This document shows positions 1 to 7,305 of a stretch of DNA of 11,883 bases, piece after piece; the stretch's first letter is position 1; each line of letters opens with the position of its first letter. Made by a program: the position numbers and the translations under genes. The DNA lies in the NCBI GenBank assembly GCA_007116965.1, contig SKHJ01000040.1, forward strand, positions 1 to 11,883, given 5' to 3'. The notes below the pieces were generated by a model that was not told the origin of the DNA, made no database searches, and worked only from the letters and a program-made list of their open reading frames with translations. Source of the DNA: Candidatus Kaiserbacteria bacterium. Its GTDB lineage: Bacteria > Patescibacteriota > Minisyncoccia > Phycocordibacterales > UBA918.

Positions 1-26
1 AAAGTGGGGCTGGGATGAATGAGACC

Positions 27-54
27 AAAAAAATGTGCCGGCGGCTGCCGGCAC
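27..54 (-). terminator. Intrinsic terminator closing the dprA-topA-rel block
   Basis: A perfect 8-bp GC-rich stem (GTGCCGGC at 35-42 pairs with GCCGGCAC at 47-54) encloses a 4-nt loop. Read on the minus strand it is followed by A and then seven T (27-33 as A on the plus strand). This is a textbook rho-independent terminator lying about 90 nt past the rel stop codon. There is no T-run on the plus-strand side, so it should work in one direction only. Apart from it I see nothing coding in positions 1-142. Confidence 0.9.
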
Positions 55-142
55 CATAGCGAGAAAAATTCCCTGGTCCTGTGCCAGAACACGTTATTTG
101 TAACGCCTTATGCTCTGGGTATAGAGGAGTTTATAAAGTTAC

Positions 143-1696
143 TCAATGACCACTCTTGCTTTGCTGTTCTAACGCACTTCTAATGCGTCGTTTAGCTAAA
201 GAGGTCTTTACGCTATCCAACCACTTTTTGGTCGGGTGGGCGTTTTTCTTAGTTTCAATCTCGATGATATCTCCATTTTTTAGCTCAGTATCAAGCTGAA
301 CGAGTTTATTATTCACTTTAGCGCCAGCTGTGCGATCACCAATTTCAGAGTGGATAGCGTAGGCAAAATCAATTGGTGTTGCCCCGATAGGTAAGTCGAC
401 CACGTCACCGGTTGGAGTGAAGACGAAGATGCGGTGCGTAAAAAAATCTTTGCGCATATCTTCAACAAACTCATTCCCAGATGACTGTTCGCGCGAGTAC
501 ATCTGGCCAATCTGACTGATCCATTTAGGTATCTTGGCGTGATGTGGTTGGTCCTTGGTAATCAGTGTGTCGGGATCGGTAGCGGTCCGGAATGGACGAA
601 ACAGTGAGGGTATCAAGTAACTAAACCAACCTTGCCCAGCACCCGGTATGTTAGGATTTTTGTATGTGATATGCGAGGCAATACCGAATTCGGCCTCGTG
701 GTGCATTTTCCGTGTTCGTATCTGTACTTCCAAAATGTTGCCGTGGTCGGTAGCGACGGTAGTATGGATCGACTGATAGCCGTTTGGTTTTGGGAAGGCG
801 ATGTAGTCCTTGATACGCTGGGGCAGTGGCCGCCAGAGGTCGTGAACAATGCCGAGGACACGATAGCAATCTTCTACAGTCGACACAATGACACGCATTG
901 CTAAGAGATCGTACACATCCTCGATGTTCCATTGTTTACGGCGTAGTTTATGGTAGAGACTGAAAAGACCTTTGACTCGGTATGATGTATTGAAGTCTGT
1001 AACGCCCTGCTCTGCCAACTTTTTCTGAAGTGATTTACGTTCTCGCTCAAGAACCTCGTCACCCTTACCGAGCTGTTTCTCTAGTAAGGTTTGAACTTGC
1101 TTGTATTCTTCGGGGTAGACATAGGGGAAGGCAAGATCCTCGAGTTCCTTGCGGATGCGTCCCATTCCCAAGCGATGTGCAACTGGTACGTAAATTTCTA
1201 AGGTCTCACTGGCGATGCGCTTTTGTTTTTCCTTCGGAACATAGTTGAGCGTCTCCATGTTATGGAGACGATCCATAAGCTTTATCAGCAGCACTCTGAT
1301 ATCCTGACTAGTGGCGACAAATAACTTACGTAGACTCTCGTTATGTCTATCAGCTCCATAATAGCGAACCGAACTCAATTTCGTTACTCCTTCCACCAAA
1401 AAAAGAATTTCTTCACCAAAGTTATTCTTGATGTCTGCTGCAGTTACATCAGTATCCTCAATAGTGTCATGCAACAAAGCAGCTGAGATGGTACGTGGCC
1501 CCATCCCCATTTCGGCCAATCGATACGCTACCGTAGTAACGTGATTGAGATACGGTTCGTTTGAATATCGGGTATGGTTTTTGTGTGCGGTCGCAGCAAA
1601 CCCATACGCTCGCGAAACCAGCTGGCGGTCTGCCTCGGTTGGGTCAGACATCTGACCAATAATTGATTGAGCTGAAACAGCATTATTTGCCATCAT
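143..1696 (-). CDS. rel: Bifunctional (p)ppGpp synthetase/hydrolase, short Rel/SpoT form ending after TGS
   Basis: This enzyme makes and degrades the alarmone (p)ppGpp, using ATP and GDP/GTP, in the stringent response. Residues are numbered from the upstream TTG at 1702. The HD hydrolase domain spans about 35-190, with HDTIED at 78-83 and MDRLHN at 143-148, so the hydrolase looks intact. The synthetase domain spans about 235-350, with R-x-K at 242-244, RIKDYIAFPKPNGYQS at 296-311 and EVQIRT at 325-330, so it also looks active. A TGS domain covers about 424-485. The protein stops about 35 residues later, whereas full-length Rel continues (usually to more than 700 aa) with helical, zinc-finger and ACT/RRM domains. 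The TTG at 1702 overlaps the -10 element, so ATG 1696 (or ATG 1693) is the better start. It follows topA by 43 nt and has its own promoter in that gap. Stop is TGA. Confidence 0.93.
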   Translation of the reverse strand: MMANNAVSAQSIIGQMSDPTEADRQLVSRAYGFAATAHKNHTRYSNEPYLNHVTTVAYRLAEMGMGPRTISAALLHDTIEDTDVTAADIKNNFGEEILFLVEGVTKLSSVRYYGADRHNESLRKLFVATSQDIRVLLIKLMDRLHNMETLNYVPKEKQKRIASETLEIYVPVAHRLGMGRIRKELEDLAFPYVYPEEYKQVQTLLEKQLGKGDEVLERERKSLQKKLAEQGVTDFNTSYRVKGLFSLYHKLRRKQWNIEDVYDLLAMRVIVSTVEDCYRVLGIVHDLWRPLPQRIKDYIAFPKPNGYQSIHTTVATDHGNILEVQIRTRKMHHEAEFGIASHITYKNPNIPGAGQGWFSYLIPSLFRPFRTATDPDTLITKDQPHHAKIPKWISQIGQMYSREQSSGNEFVEDMRKDFFTHRIFVFTPTGDVVDLPIGATPIDFAYAIHSEIGDRTAGAKVNNKLVQLDTELKNGDIIEIETKKNAHPTKKWLDSVKTSLAKRRIRSALEQQSKSGH

Positions 1697-1701
1697 AGGC
1701 A

Positions 1702-1730
1702 ATTGTAGAGAGGAACGATACGTTTGGCAA
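1702..1730 (-). promoter_or_regulatory. Sigma70-type promoter for rel, predicts a leaderless mRNA
   Basis: On the minus strand TTGCCA (1725-1730, 5/6 to consensus) and TACAAT (1702-1707, 5/6) are separated by exactly 17 bp. The hexamer is followed by 5 nt and then ATGATG, so transcription should begin at or next to the start codon. No Shine-Dalgarno precedes the start. Confidence 0.7.
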
Positions 1731-1739
1731 GGGACTATA

Positions 1740-4112
1740 CTATTTTGTGTTTTCGAGGAGTTGTAAAGCGTCGTCCATAGTGAATTTTTTTAAGTCAGTA
1801 CCTTCAGGTAGATTGATGCGACGAAAACCTTTCTTCAGGTAGCAGCCGGACTTAGACTCAAAGACGTATACCAACTTACGGGTTTTCGGATGAATCCCAA
1901 GCTCTTTGACGATTTTCTCACCCTTTCGCATTTTTTTTGGCTGACGCAAGATCTCTAGCGCTCGTTCATAGGTGACATCGTATGGGTTGTCTGGTTCAGT
2001 CAAGCTGCGATAATCGCCGGCGTGGACGACGTACGGCCCAAATTGGCCAGTACTAGCGACCATTGGTTCACCGGTGTCTGGGTGCCTACCTAGGTCGCGA
2101 GGGAGTGTCAGATAGCGTAAAGCATCTACCACGGTGACTGTTTCTGGTGCGACAGTTAGTGGTAGTGGTGCTCGTTGCGGCTTCGGTTGCTTCTTGCCTT
2201 TTTTCTTCTCTGGAGTGTCACCGCGTTGGACATACGGTCCATACCGACCATTAAGGACGTAGATTGGTTCGGCTGTATTAGGGTCATGACCAATAGGGGC
2301 CTCTGGCTTCACTTCACTGCCGTCTTTTAGTCGTGCACCATCGCAGTCAGGATATCGACTACACGACAAGAATGTACCATTACGGCCAAGTTTGTAGACC
2401 ATGGTGGCTCCACACTTCGGGCACGGGAATTCCTGCGGTCCTTCGCCGAGAGTCGTTAATTTTTCAATATCAGCTTTGTCAGCCACAGCTTTATGGAAAG
2501 GGTCATAAAAGGCTTGCAGCGTTGGTTGATACGCGCGATCGCCGTGCGCTATCTCGTCGAGCTGGTCTTCCATAGCGCTGGTGAAATCATCGGCGATATA
2601 TTCGGCGAAGTGCTGTTCCAAGAATGTCGAGACCACCTCACCAGTATCAGTCGGGATCAGTGTGCGACCCTCTTTCTCGACGTAGTGACGGTCTTGCAGT
2701 GTTTTCATAATCGAGGCGTAGGTAGAGGGTCGACCGATGCCGCGTTTCTCCAGCTCTTTGATCAATCCAGCCTCGGTGTAACGATTGGGTGGTTGGGTCT
2801 GTTTCTCAATGATGGTGAGACCACGGCATGTAAGTCGACTACCTTCATCAAGGTTCGGCACTTCGGTATCAGCGCTGCGGGCGGCGATGTCAACGGTTAA
2901 CCAACCGGCCTGTACCACTCGTGAGCCGTTGACAGTAAAGTCAGGAATAGCTTCAGTTGCGTCTATCACGTTGGTGGTGATCTTGGTACGTTCGACCTCA
3001 GCATCAGCCATTTGTGAAGCAATGGCACGGATACGAATCAGTTCATACAGAGCTTTCTGATCGGCGGTACCGCCCACTTCAACTTTATTGCAGTCGGTCG
3101 GTCGTATGGCCTCGTGAGCTTCTTGGGCAGATTTGCTTTTGGTCTTGTAAGTCCGGACTTGAACCAAATGTGCCCCGAAGACAGTTTTAATGTGTTGCTG
3201 GATCTGTGTCAGGGCGGCGGTACTGAGGGTGGTACTGTCGGTTCGCATGTAGGTGATATGACCTGCCTCGTAGAGTTTTTGTGCAGTGGCCATAGTGCGG
3301 GATGGAGCAAACCCAAGCTGAGTCGATGCTGCTTGTTGCAAGGTAGAGGTAGTAAACGGTGGTTTGGGGCTGCGTTTGACCAATTGTTTGGAGATTTTCA
3401 ATACCGTCCAAGCGTGAGTTTCTCCTACAGCTTTGATTCGTTCAGCCTCGGCCTTTTCTCTCGGCTCGACACTACAAGTAAAGGGGGCGAAAATGCTGCC
3501 GGTTCCCAACTCGGCAGTTAGTACGAAGTAGTCCTCGGGTATAAAGGCACGGATCTCGCGCTCTCGCTCCATTACAATACGCAGCGCAGGGGACTGAACA
3601 CGACCAGCGGAGAGGCCGTACCTGACCTTTTTCCAGATCAGTCCAGACAGGTCATAACCAACGAGCCGATCAAGGACTCGGCGTGCTTCTTGGGCGGCCT
3701 TAAGATTTTCGTCGATGTCGCGCGGCTCAGCGATAGCTTTTTTTGTGGCGTCAGCTGTAATCTCGTTGAAGACAACACGTTTCAGATTCTTATTAACTGG
3801 TCGTAGTAGTTCGGCTACGTGCCAGGCAATCGCTTCTCCTTCACGGTCAGGGTCTGATGCCAAGAGAATTTGCTCGGCTTGCTTGGCTGCTGTTTGTAGG
3901 TCTTTGATGACTTTTTCTTTCCCAGGGCTGATGATATAGCGAGGAGTGAAGCCGTTGTCGATATCGACTGCGTCGGTATTACTTTTGGGGAGATCACGAA
4001 CGTGACCCACTGATGACATTACTTGGTACTCAGGACCCAAATATCTACCAATAGTCTTAGCTTTCGCTGGTGATTCAACAATGACGAGGGTGTGGTTGGT
4101 CTGTTTGCTCAT
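1740..4112 (-). CDS. topA: DNA topoisomerase I (type IA)
   Basis: This enzyme relaxes negative supercoils by cutting one strand through a 5'-phosphotyrosine bond. The TOPRIM domain (about 7-115) has VESPAKAKT with Glu13 and DPDRE with Asp87, Asp89 and Glu91, the metal-binding acids. LSAGRVQSPALR lies at 167-178. The catalytic tyrosine is Tyr288 in ITYMRTDS, with Arg290 two residues on. A four-cysteine zinc ribbon follows (Cys564, 567, 584, 590). The C-terminus holds three topoisomerase C-terminal repeat-like units (about 605-632, 675-725 and 738-787), recognisable from the 'GRYGPYV', 'GQFGPYV' and 'SKSGCYL' cores. The middle and last units are joined by basic linkers, and a K-rich spacer lies at 636-647. 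The 790-aa length is normal. The ATG at 4112 is 38 nt past the dprA stop, has no Shine-Dalgarno, and is preceded by a promoter. Stop is TAG. Confidence 0.96.
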   Translation of the reverse strand: MSKQTNHTLVIVESPAKAKTIGRYLGPEYQVMSSVGHVRDLPKSNTDAVDIDNGFTPRYIISPGKEKVIKDLQTAAKQAEQILLASDPDREGEAIAWHVAELLRPVNKNLKRVVFNEITADATKKAIAEPRDIDENLKAAQEARRVLDRLVGYDLSGLIWKKVRYGLSAGRVQSPALRIVMEREREIRAFIPEDYFVLTAELGTGSIFAPFTCSVEPREKAEAERIKAVGETHAWTVLKISKQLVKRSPKPPFTTSTLQQAASTQLGFAPSRTMATAQKLYEAGHITYMRTDSTTLSTAALTQIQQHIKTVFGAHLVQVRTYKTKSKSAQEAHEAIRPTDCNKVEVGGTADQKALYELIRIRAIASQMADAEVERTKITTNVIDATEAIPDFTVNGSRVVQAGWLTVDIAARSADTEVPNLDEGSRLTCRGLTIIEKQTQPPNRYTEAGLIKELEKRGIGRPSTYASIMKTLQDRHYVEKEGRTLIPTDTGEVVSTFLEQHFAEYIADDFTSAMEDQLDEIAHGDRAYQPTLQAFYDPFHKAVADKADIEKLTTLGEGPQEFPCPKCGATMVYKLGRNGTFLSCSRYPDCDGARLKDGSEVKPEAPIGHDPNTAEPIYVLNGRYGPYVQRGDTPEKKKGKKQPKPQRAPLPLTVAPETVTVVDALRYLTLPRDLGRHPDTGEPMVASTGQFGPYVVHAGDYRSLTEPDNPYDVTYERALEILRQPKKMRKGEKIVKELGIHPKTRKLVYVFESKSGCYLKKGFRRINLPEGTDLKKFTMDDALQLLENTK

Positions 4113-4120
4113 GGGGGATA

Positions 4121-4149
4121 CAAATACAAGGTTGCGTCACGCTTGTCAA
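4121..4149 (-). promoter_or_regulatory. Promoter for topA in the dprA-topA gap
   Basis: On the minus strand a perfect TTGACA (4144-4149) begins within 2 nt of the dprA stop codon. It is separated by 17 bp from TATTTG (4121-4126, only 3/6 to TATAAT). Eight nucleotides then lead to the topA ATG, so the message would be leaderless or nearly so. The -35 is excellent and the -10 weak, so confidence is moderate. Confidence 0.5.
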
Positions 4150-4150
4150 A

Positions 4151-5014
4151 TTACGTTCGGTTTTTTTGTTGATAATGTCCACGATCTGACCAGATTAAAT
4201 CATGTAATTCCAGACGCATAAGAAGTGAACCAAGTTCTGTGACCGGTAGACCTGTTGCTTGCTGTAAGGAATCGAGATCGTGCGGATCAGCCAAAAGGTT
4301 GAGGACTTTGCTTTCAAGCTCGGTGAGCTCGGGTGTATGGCTGGTGGTTGGTGTATCAATAGAGAGACCAAGCTCAGCCAGGATATCACGTCCGCTAGTG
4401 ATTGGTGTCGCACCCAGCTGGATAAACTGATTAGTACCCACACTTTGTGGAGAAAAAATACTCCCAGGCACCGCCAATACGTCTCGGTTGTAGTCGGCGG
4501 CCAGACGAGCGGTAATGAGTGTGCCAGAGCGTTCGCTCGCTTCTATTAAAAGTGTGGCGTGACTAATACCAGCCATCAGGCGGTTTCGTTGCGGAAAGGT
4601 CCAACGTGCCGCTTTGGTATCGGGGGATAGCTCAGACAGGAGACCTCCGCCCTGTTCGACGATGCGACGGGCCAGGCGTTGGTTGCGGCGCGGGTAAAGT
4701 ACTGAAGGATCTAAGCCACTGCCAGGAATAGCCAGCGTGTAGAGTCCGTTGGCCAGCGCTGCTTCGTGTGCCAACGTATCAATACCGATTGCCAGACCTG
4801 AAATGATACCAACGGGTGCATCGGCCAGATCGTTGATGAGGGCCGACACCACTTCTTTGCCATAGCGGGTATATTTCCTGGAACCCACCACCGCAATCAA
4901 TTTCAGCTGCGGTGGCGGTAGGACACCTACGCCCCAGAGCTCGGTCGGCGGGTCAGGTATTTCGTGTAGTAGGGCCGGATAGTCATCTACCTTGATAGTT
5001 TGAATCTCCCACAT
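4151..5014 (-). CDS. dprA: DNA-processing protein DprA/Smf, lacking the N-terminal helical domain
   Basis: DprA binds incoming single-stranded DNA during natural transformation and loads RecA on it. Numbering is from the upstream ATG at 5032. A short 'DDYPALL' lead-in enters the Rossmann-like DNA-binding fold at once. Family motifs are GSRKYTRYG (50-58), SGLAIGIDTLAH (78-89), the YPRRN block (113-117), FPQRNR (146-151) and SGTLITA (169-175). Residues about 236-288 form a winged-helix (DML1-like) C-terminal domain. The N-terminal SAM/HhH-type domain of many DprA proteins is absent. I chose the ATG at 5014 (7th codon of the longer frame, 287 aa) because a TGG-TACGAT extended -10 lies 8 nt upstream of it and would leave the ATG at 5032 untranscribed. 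It is first in the minus-strand block and divergent from the barrel gene. Stop is TAA. Confidence 0.93.
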   Translation of the reverse strand: MWEIQTIKVDDYPALLHEIPDPPTELWGVGVLPPPQLKLIAVVGSRKYTRYGKEVVSALINDLADAPVGIISGLAIGIDTLAHEAALANGLYTLAIPGSGLDPSVLYPRRNQRLARRIVEQGGGLLSELSPDTKAARWTFPQRNRLMAGISHATLLIEASERSGTLITARLAADYNRDVLAVPGSIFSPQSVGTNQFIQLGATPITSGRDILAELGLSIDTPTTSHTPELTELESKVLNLLADPHDLDSLQQATGLPVTELGSLLMRLELHDLIWSDRGHYQQKNRT

Positions 5015-5022
5015 CAATGTGT

Positions 5023-5031
5023 ATCGTACCA
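5023..5031 (-). promoter_or_regulatory. Extended -10 promoter for dprA
   Basis: On the minus strand TGG precedes TACGAT (5023-5028), followed by 8 nt and the ATG at 5014. No good -35 is seen 17 bp upstream, as expected for an extended -10 promoter. It supports a leaderless dprA message and the inner start codon. Confidence 0.5.
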
Positions 5032-5132
5032 TTCTTTCAGTTTGAGGTGTTGGTCTACATCACGGAGTACGACAATAAAAGTCGGCACTATGAGGTTCTG
5101 CCATTGTTTCATCGGGCGAAGATATTGTGTCT

Positions 5133-5141
5133 TGGTAAAAT
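5133..5141 (+). promoter_or_regulatory. Extended -10 promoter for the beta-barrel gene
   Basis: TGG followed by TAAAAT (5136-5141, 5/6 to consensus) has the form of an extended -10. I see no convincing -35. The start would be near 5148, giving a leader of about 35 nt that includes a strong Shine-Dalgarno. This is the usual leadered layout, unlike most genes in the window. Confidence 0.45.
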
Positions 5142-5168
5142 CTCAGGCATAGTGCGCGCAGTAGCCTC

Positions 5169-5174
5169 AGGAGG
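5169..5174 (+). promoter_or_regulatory. Strong Shine-Dalgarno (AGGAGG) of the beta-barrel gene
   Basis: AGGAGG lies 8 nt before ATG 5183. It is the only full-consensus ribosome binding site I can find at a real start in this window. It fixes the start codon and contrasts with the neighbours, which have none. Confidence 0.85.
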
Positions 5175-5182
5175 AAGAAGCA

Positions 5183-5860
5183 ATGCTGAAGCGTTTGGTT
5201 CTTTGTGTGATGACAATCTGTTTGTTCGGAGTTACCCCAGCTCAGGCCGACACGGTTCCGTTTGCGGGCTGGTACCTATCGGCTGCGACCGGACTTGGGA
5301 GCGGTGACGCTGAGATTGCCGCTCAGCGTGGTGACTTTCATGCCACTTTGCCGCTAGGCAAGGCAACTGGCGTAACCCGCTCTCTTACCATCGGCTACAC
5401 CGTACCGGTTGAGCGGTGGCGCTTCGGTCTGTCCATCAGTGGCGGTCCAGCCACGCTATCTGGACAGACTCGGCTGGGGTCGAACCGGCTTGGTCTGATA
5501 ACCGGTGTCGATATCGACCGGTTGGGTGCGGTCCGCGCGGAGCTCGGCTACGTGCCACGCGACGATCTATTCGTCTACGCCTTCGCCGGCCGAGCCATCG
5601 CCCGGGGTACGCTGAGCGGTGATACCTATCTCGACTCTCGCCAGTTAGCTGTGAGTCGATCTGGCTACGCACTCGGGACGGTGACTGGGTTGGGAGTTGA
5701 GTATCGTCTTAACACCAGCTCGACACACGGCCTATTTGCTGAAGTGGGTGAATACCGCTTTGATGGTACAGTTCGAGCCTGCCGGCAGCAATTGTGCCAA
5801 CCGGCGACGTTCCGCACCCGGCAGGTAGTCACATCGGCCGGAGTACGGTGGAGGTTTTGA
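5183..5860 (+). CDS. Secreted beta-barrel protein resembling small Gram-negative outer-membrane proteins
   Basis: Residues 1-22 are a Sec signal peptide: K3/R4, then a hydrophobic core, then P-A-Q-A with cleavage before Asp23. The mature part is rich in Gly, aromatic residues and alternating polar/apolar strands, e.g. about 29-39, 66-76, 79-91, 116-124, 129-139, 162-175, 183-193 and 211-225. That count suits an eight-stranded barrel of the OmpA/Omp25/opacity-porin type. The last residues are V-R-W-R-F, with hydrophobic or aromatic residues at positions -1, -3 and -5. This is the C-terminal signal recognised by BamA in diderm bacteria. Cys200 and Cys205 sit in a predicted loop and could form a disulfide. 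A 120-nt stretch (5461-5580) is about 63% GC by my count, against about 45% in early serS and 52% in dus. It lies alone between divergent dprA and its own terminator. I cannot name an exact family. The fold assignment is inference; the signal peptide and terminus are seen directly. Confidence 0.72.
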   Translation: MLKRLVLCVMTICLFGVTPAQADTVPFAGWYLSAATGLGSGDAEIAAQRGDFHATLPLGKATGVTRSLTIGYTVPVERWRFGLSISGGPATLSGQTRLGSNRLGLITGVDIDRLGAVRAELGYVPRDDLFVYAFAGRAIARGTLSGDTYLDSRQLAVSRSGYALGTVTGLGVEYRLNTSSTHGLFAEVGEYRFDGTVRACRQQLCQPATFRTRQVVTSAGVRWRF

Positions 5861-5870
5861 CGAGATGGCG

Positions 5871-5897
5871 GGCCAGGCGGCAAATTGCCGCCTGGCC
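5871..5897 (+). repeat. Long perfect inverted repeat after the beta-barrel gene
   Basis: Thirteen bases at 5871-5883 (GGCCAGGCGGCAA) are repeated as the exact reverse complement at 5885-5897, with one base between; in practice this is an 11-12 bp stem with a 3-5 nt loop. No T-run follows on either strand, so alone it is not a standard terminator. It lies just 10 nt past the stop and just before a true terminator, so it may shield the 3' end of the mRNA or help termination. Confidence 0.8.
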
Positions 5898-5903
5898 TAG
5901 GAA

Positions 5904-5940
5904 TTGCCTGCCGACATTCGTCTGGTAGGCGATTTTTTTT
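5904..5940 (+). terminator. Intrinsic terminator of the beta-barrel gene
   Basis: GCCTGCC (5906-5912) pairs with GGTAGGC (5924-5930) through seven pairs including one G-U. A short inner GAC/GTC helix may extend it. It is followed by GA and eight T (5933-5940). It isolates the barrel gene from serS, whose -10 hexamer starts 11 nt later. Confidence 0.85.
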
Positions 5941-5951
5941 GTGACATGCGT

Positions 5952-5957
5952 TATAAT
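5952..5957 (+). promoter_or_regulatory. Consensus -10 box for serS
   Basis: A perfect TATAAT stands 34 nt before the serS ATG and just after the preceding terminator. The -35 position (about 5929-5934) falls in the terminator stem and is poor. The leader of roughly 27 nt has no Shine-Dalgarno. Confidence 0.55.
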
Positions 5958-5991
5958 CGCCACTATCTAACCAACATTCAATCTAGCCAAT

Positions 5992-7263
5992 ATGCTCGAC
6001 ATTAAATTTATTCGTGAAAATCTAGAAGTGGTCAAATACGCGGCCACCAAGAAACATATTGCTATTGACCTCGACCGATTGATTGCGGTTGACGATGACC
6101 GTCGCGCTCGCATGACAGCTTTGGAGGAGAAGAAGGCCGAGCAGAACCGCGCTTCAGCTGAGATTGCCAAGACCAGTGATGCTGCTGAGCGTGAGCATAA
6201 GATTGCCGCGGTGCAAGAACTCAAAGAATCGATTCAACAGGCCGAAGCTGATTTGCGCCCAGTCCTCGAGGAGTGGCAGCAGCTGATGTTGCAGGTACCT
6301 AATATTCCGGACGTTTCGGTACCAGACGGGGACAGTGATGCCGACAACCTTGAGCTTAAGCAGTGGGGCGAGCAAACCAGCTTTAGCTTCCCAGCCAAAG
6401 ACCACATCGAGTTGATGACTGCTTTGCAGATGGTTGACTTTGAGCGGGGAACGAAAGTCCATGGTTTTCGAGGCTATTTCCTGATCGGCGATGGTGCCCG
6501 CTTGTCATGGGCTATCTGGAACTACGCCAACCAGTTTTTTTTGGCAAAAGGTTTTACCCCGATGTTAACGCCCAGTATCGTGCGCAAGAGCAATCTCTAT
6601 GGCACCGGCCATTTACCCAATGATGCTGATGATGTCTACCACACCCAAGATGAAGATTACTTGATTGGTACGAGTGAAGTTTCAGTGATGGGGTATCACG
6701 CCGATGAAGTCTTGACCGTGGCCGATCTGCCACGTAAATATTTGGCGTTCTCGCCGTGCTATCGGCGCGAAGCTGGTAGTCACGGCAAGGATACCAAAGG
6801 TCTGATTCGCGTCCATGAATTCTTTAAGCTGGAGCAGGTGATCTTGTGTGAGGCCTCACACGAAACTAGTGTTACCTGGCACGAGTGGATCAACCGCAAT
6901 ACCGAGGAGTTTATCGAGTCGCTTGGCATCCCGTATCGTACGGTCCTTAATTGTGGTGGTGATCTAGGGCAAGGTCAGGTCAAGAAATATGATATCGAAC
7001 TCTGGGTACCGGGCGAGCAGACCTATCGTGAAATTAGTTCTGCCTCATACTTCCACGACTTCCAGACACGACGGTTCAATATCCGGTATAAGGACACTGA
7101 TGGAAAATTGCGGTACGCCCACTCACTCAACTGCACCGCTATTCCGACCCCTCGTATCTTAGTCTCATTGGTAGAGAATTTTCAACAGGCTGACGGTACG
7201 ATTTTGATACCAGAAGTCTTGCGCCCGTATTTCGGGGCAGAACGAATTGGTTCGGTTAACTAG
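5992..7263 (+). CDS. serS: Seryl-tRNA synthetase (class II)
   Basis: This enzyme charges tRNA-Ser with serine by way of seryl-adenylate. The N-terminal tRNA-binding domain is a long antiparallel coiled coil (about 30-103), starting with the typical MLDIKFIREN. The class II core follows: motif 1 around GFTPMLTPSIV (187-197), TSEV at 227-230, motif 2 around SPCYRREAGSHGKDTKGL (254-271), and motif 3 around PTPRILVSLVENFQ (385-398) with Arg388. Motif 3 reads SLNCTAIPTPR instead of the common SLNGSGLAVGR, a variant I associate with CPR SerRS. The length of 423 aa is normal. It is preceded by a consensus -10 but no Shine-Dalgarno, and followed 42 nt later by the ftsQ-like gene. Stop is TAG. Confidence 0.96.
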   Translation: MLDIKFIRENLEVVKYAATKKHIAIDLDRLIAVDDDRRARMTALEEKKAEQNRASAEIAKTSDAAEREHKIAAVQELKESIQQAEADLRPVLEEWQQLMLQVPNIPDVSVPDGDSDADNLELKQWGEQTSFSFPAKDHIELMTALQMVDFERGTKVHGFRGYFLIGDGARLSWAIWNYANQFFLAKGFTPMLTPSIVRKSNLYGTGHLPNDADDVYHTQDEDYLIGTSEVSVMGYHADEVLTVADLPRKYLAFSPCYRREAGSHGKDTKGLIRVHEFFKLEQVILCEASHETSVTWHEWINRNTEEFIESLGIPYRTVLNCGGDLGQGQVKKYDIELWVPGEQTYREISSASYFHDFQTRRFNIRYKDTDGKLRYAHSLNCTAIPTPRILVSLVENFQQADGTILIPEVLRPYFGAERIGSVN

Positions 7264-7289
7264 GTAGCCCACGCATCATAGTGCAAGTG

Positions 7290-7298
7290 TGCTAGCAT
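7290..7298 (+). promoter_or_regulatory. Extended -10 promoter for the ftsQ-like gene
   Basis: TGC precedes TAGCAT (7293-7298, 4/6 to consensus). Exactly 7 nt then lead to the ATG at 7306, so the transcript would begin at about the start codon. No -35 and no Shine-Dalgarno are visible. Confidence 0.45.
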
Positions 7299-7305
7299 AG
7301 CGGTA

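Noticed and set aside
2493..3521. Several plus-strand open frames opposite topA
   Set aside because: They are shadows of the topA coding strand. TopA motifs on the minus strand are complete throughout, and these frames show no recognisable domain.
4151..4175. T-run at the plus-strand side near 4160, considered as a terminator
   Set aside because: It lies inside the dprA 3' end, has no stem before it, and no plus-strand gene ends there.
5017..5307. Open frame of 96 codons on the plus strand over the dprA-barrel gap
   Set aside because: It overlaps both dprA and the barrel gene in another frame, has no start signal and no domain-like content. The Shine-Dalgarno and signal peptide at 5183 give the better explanation.
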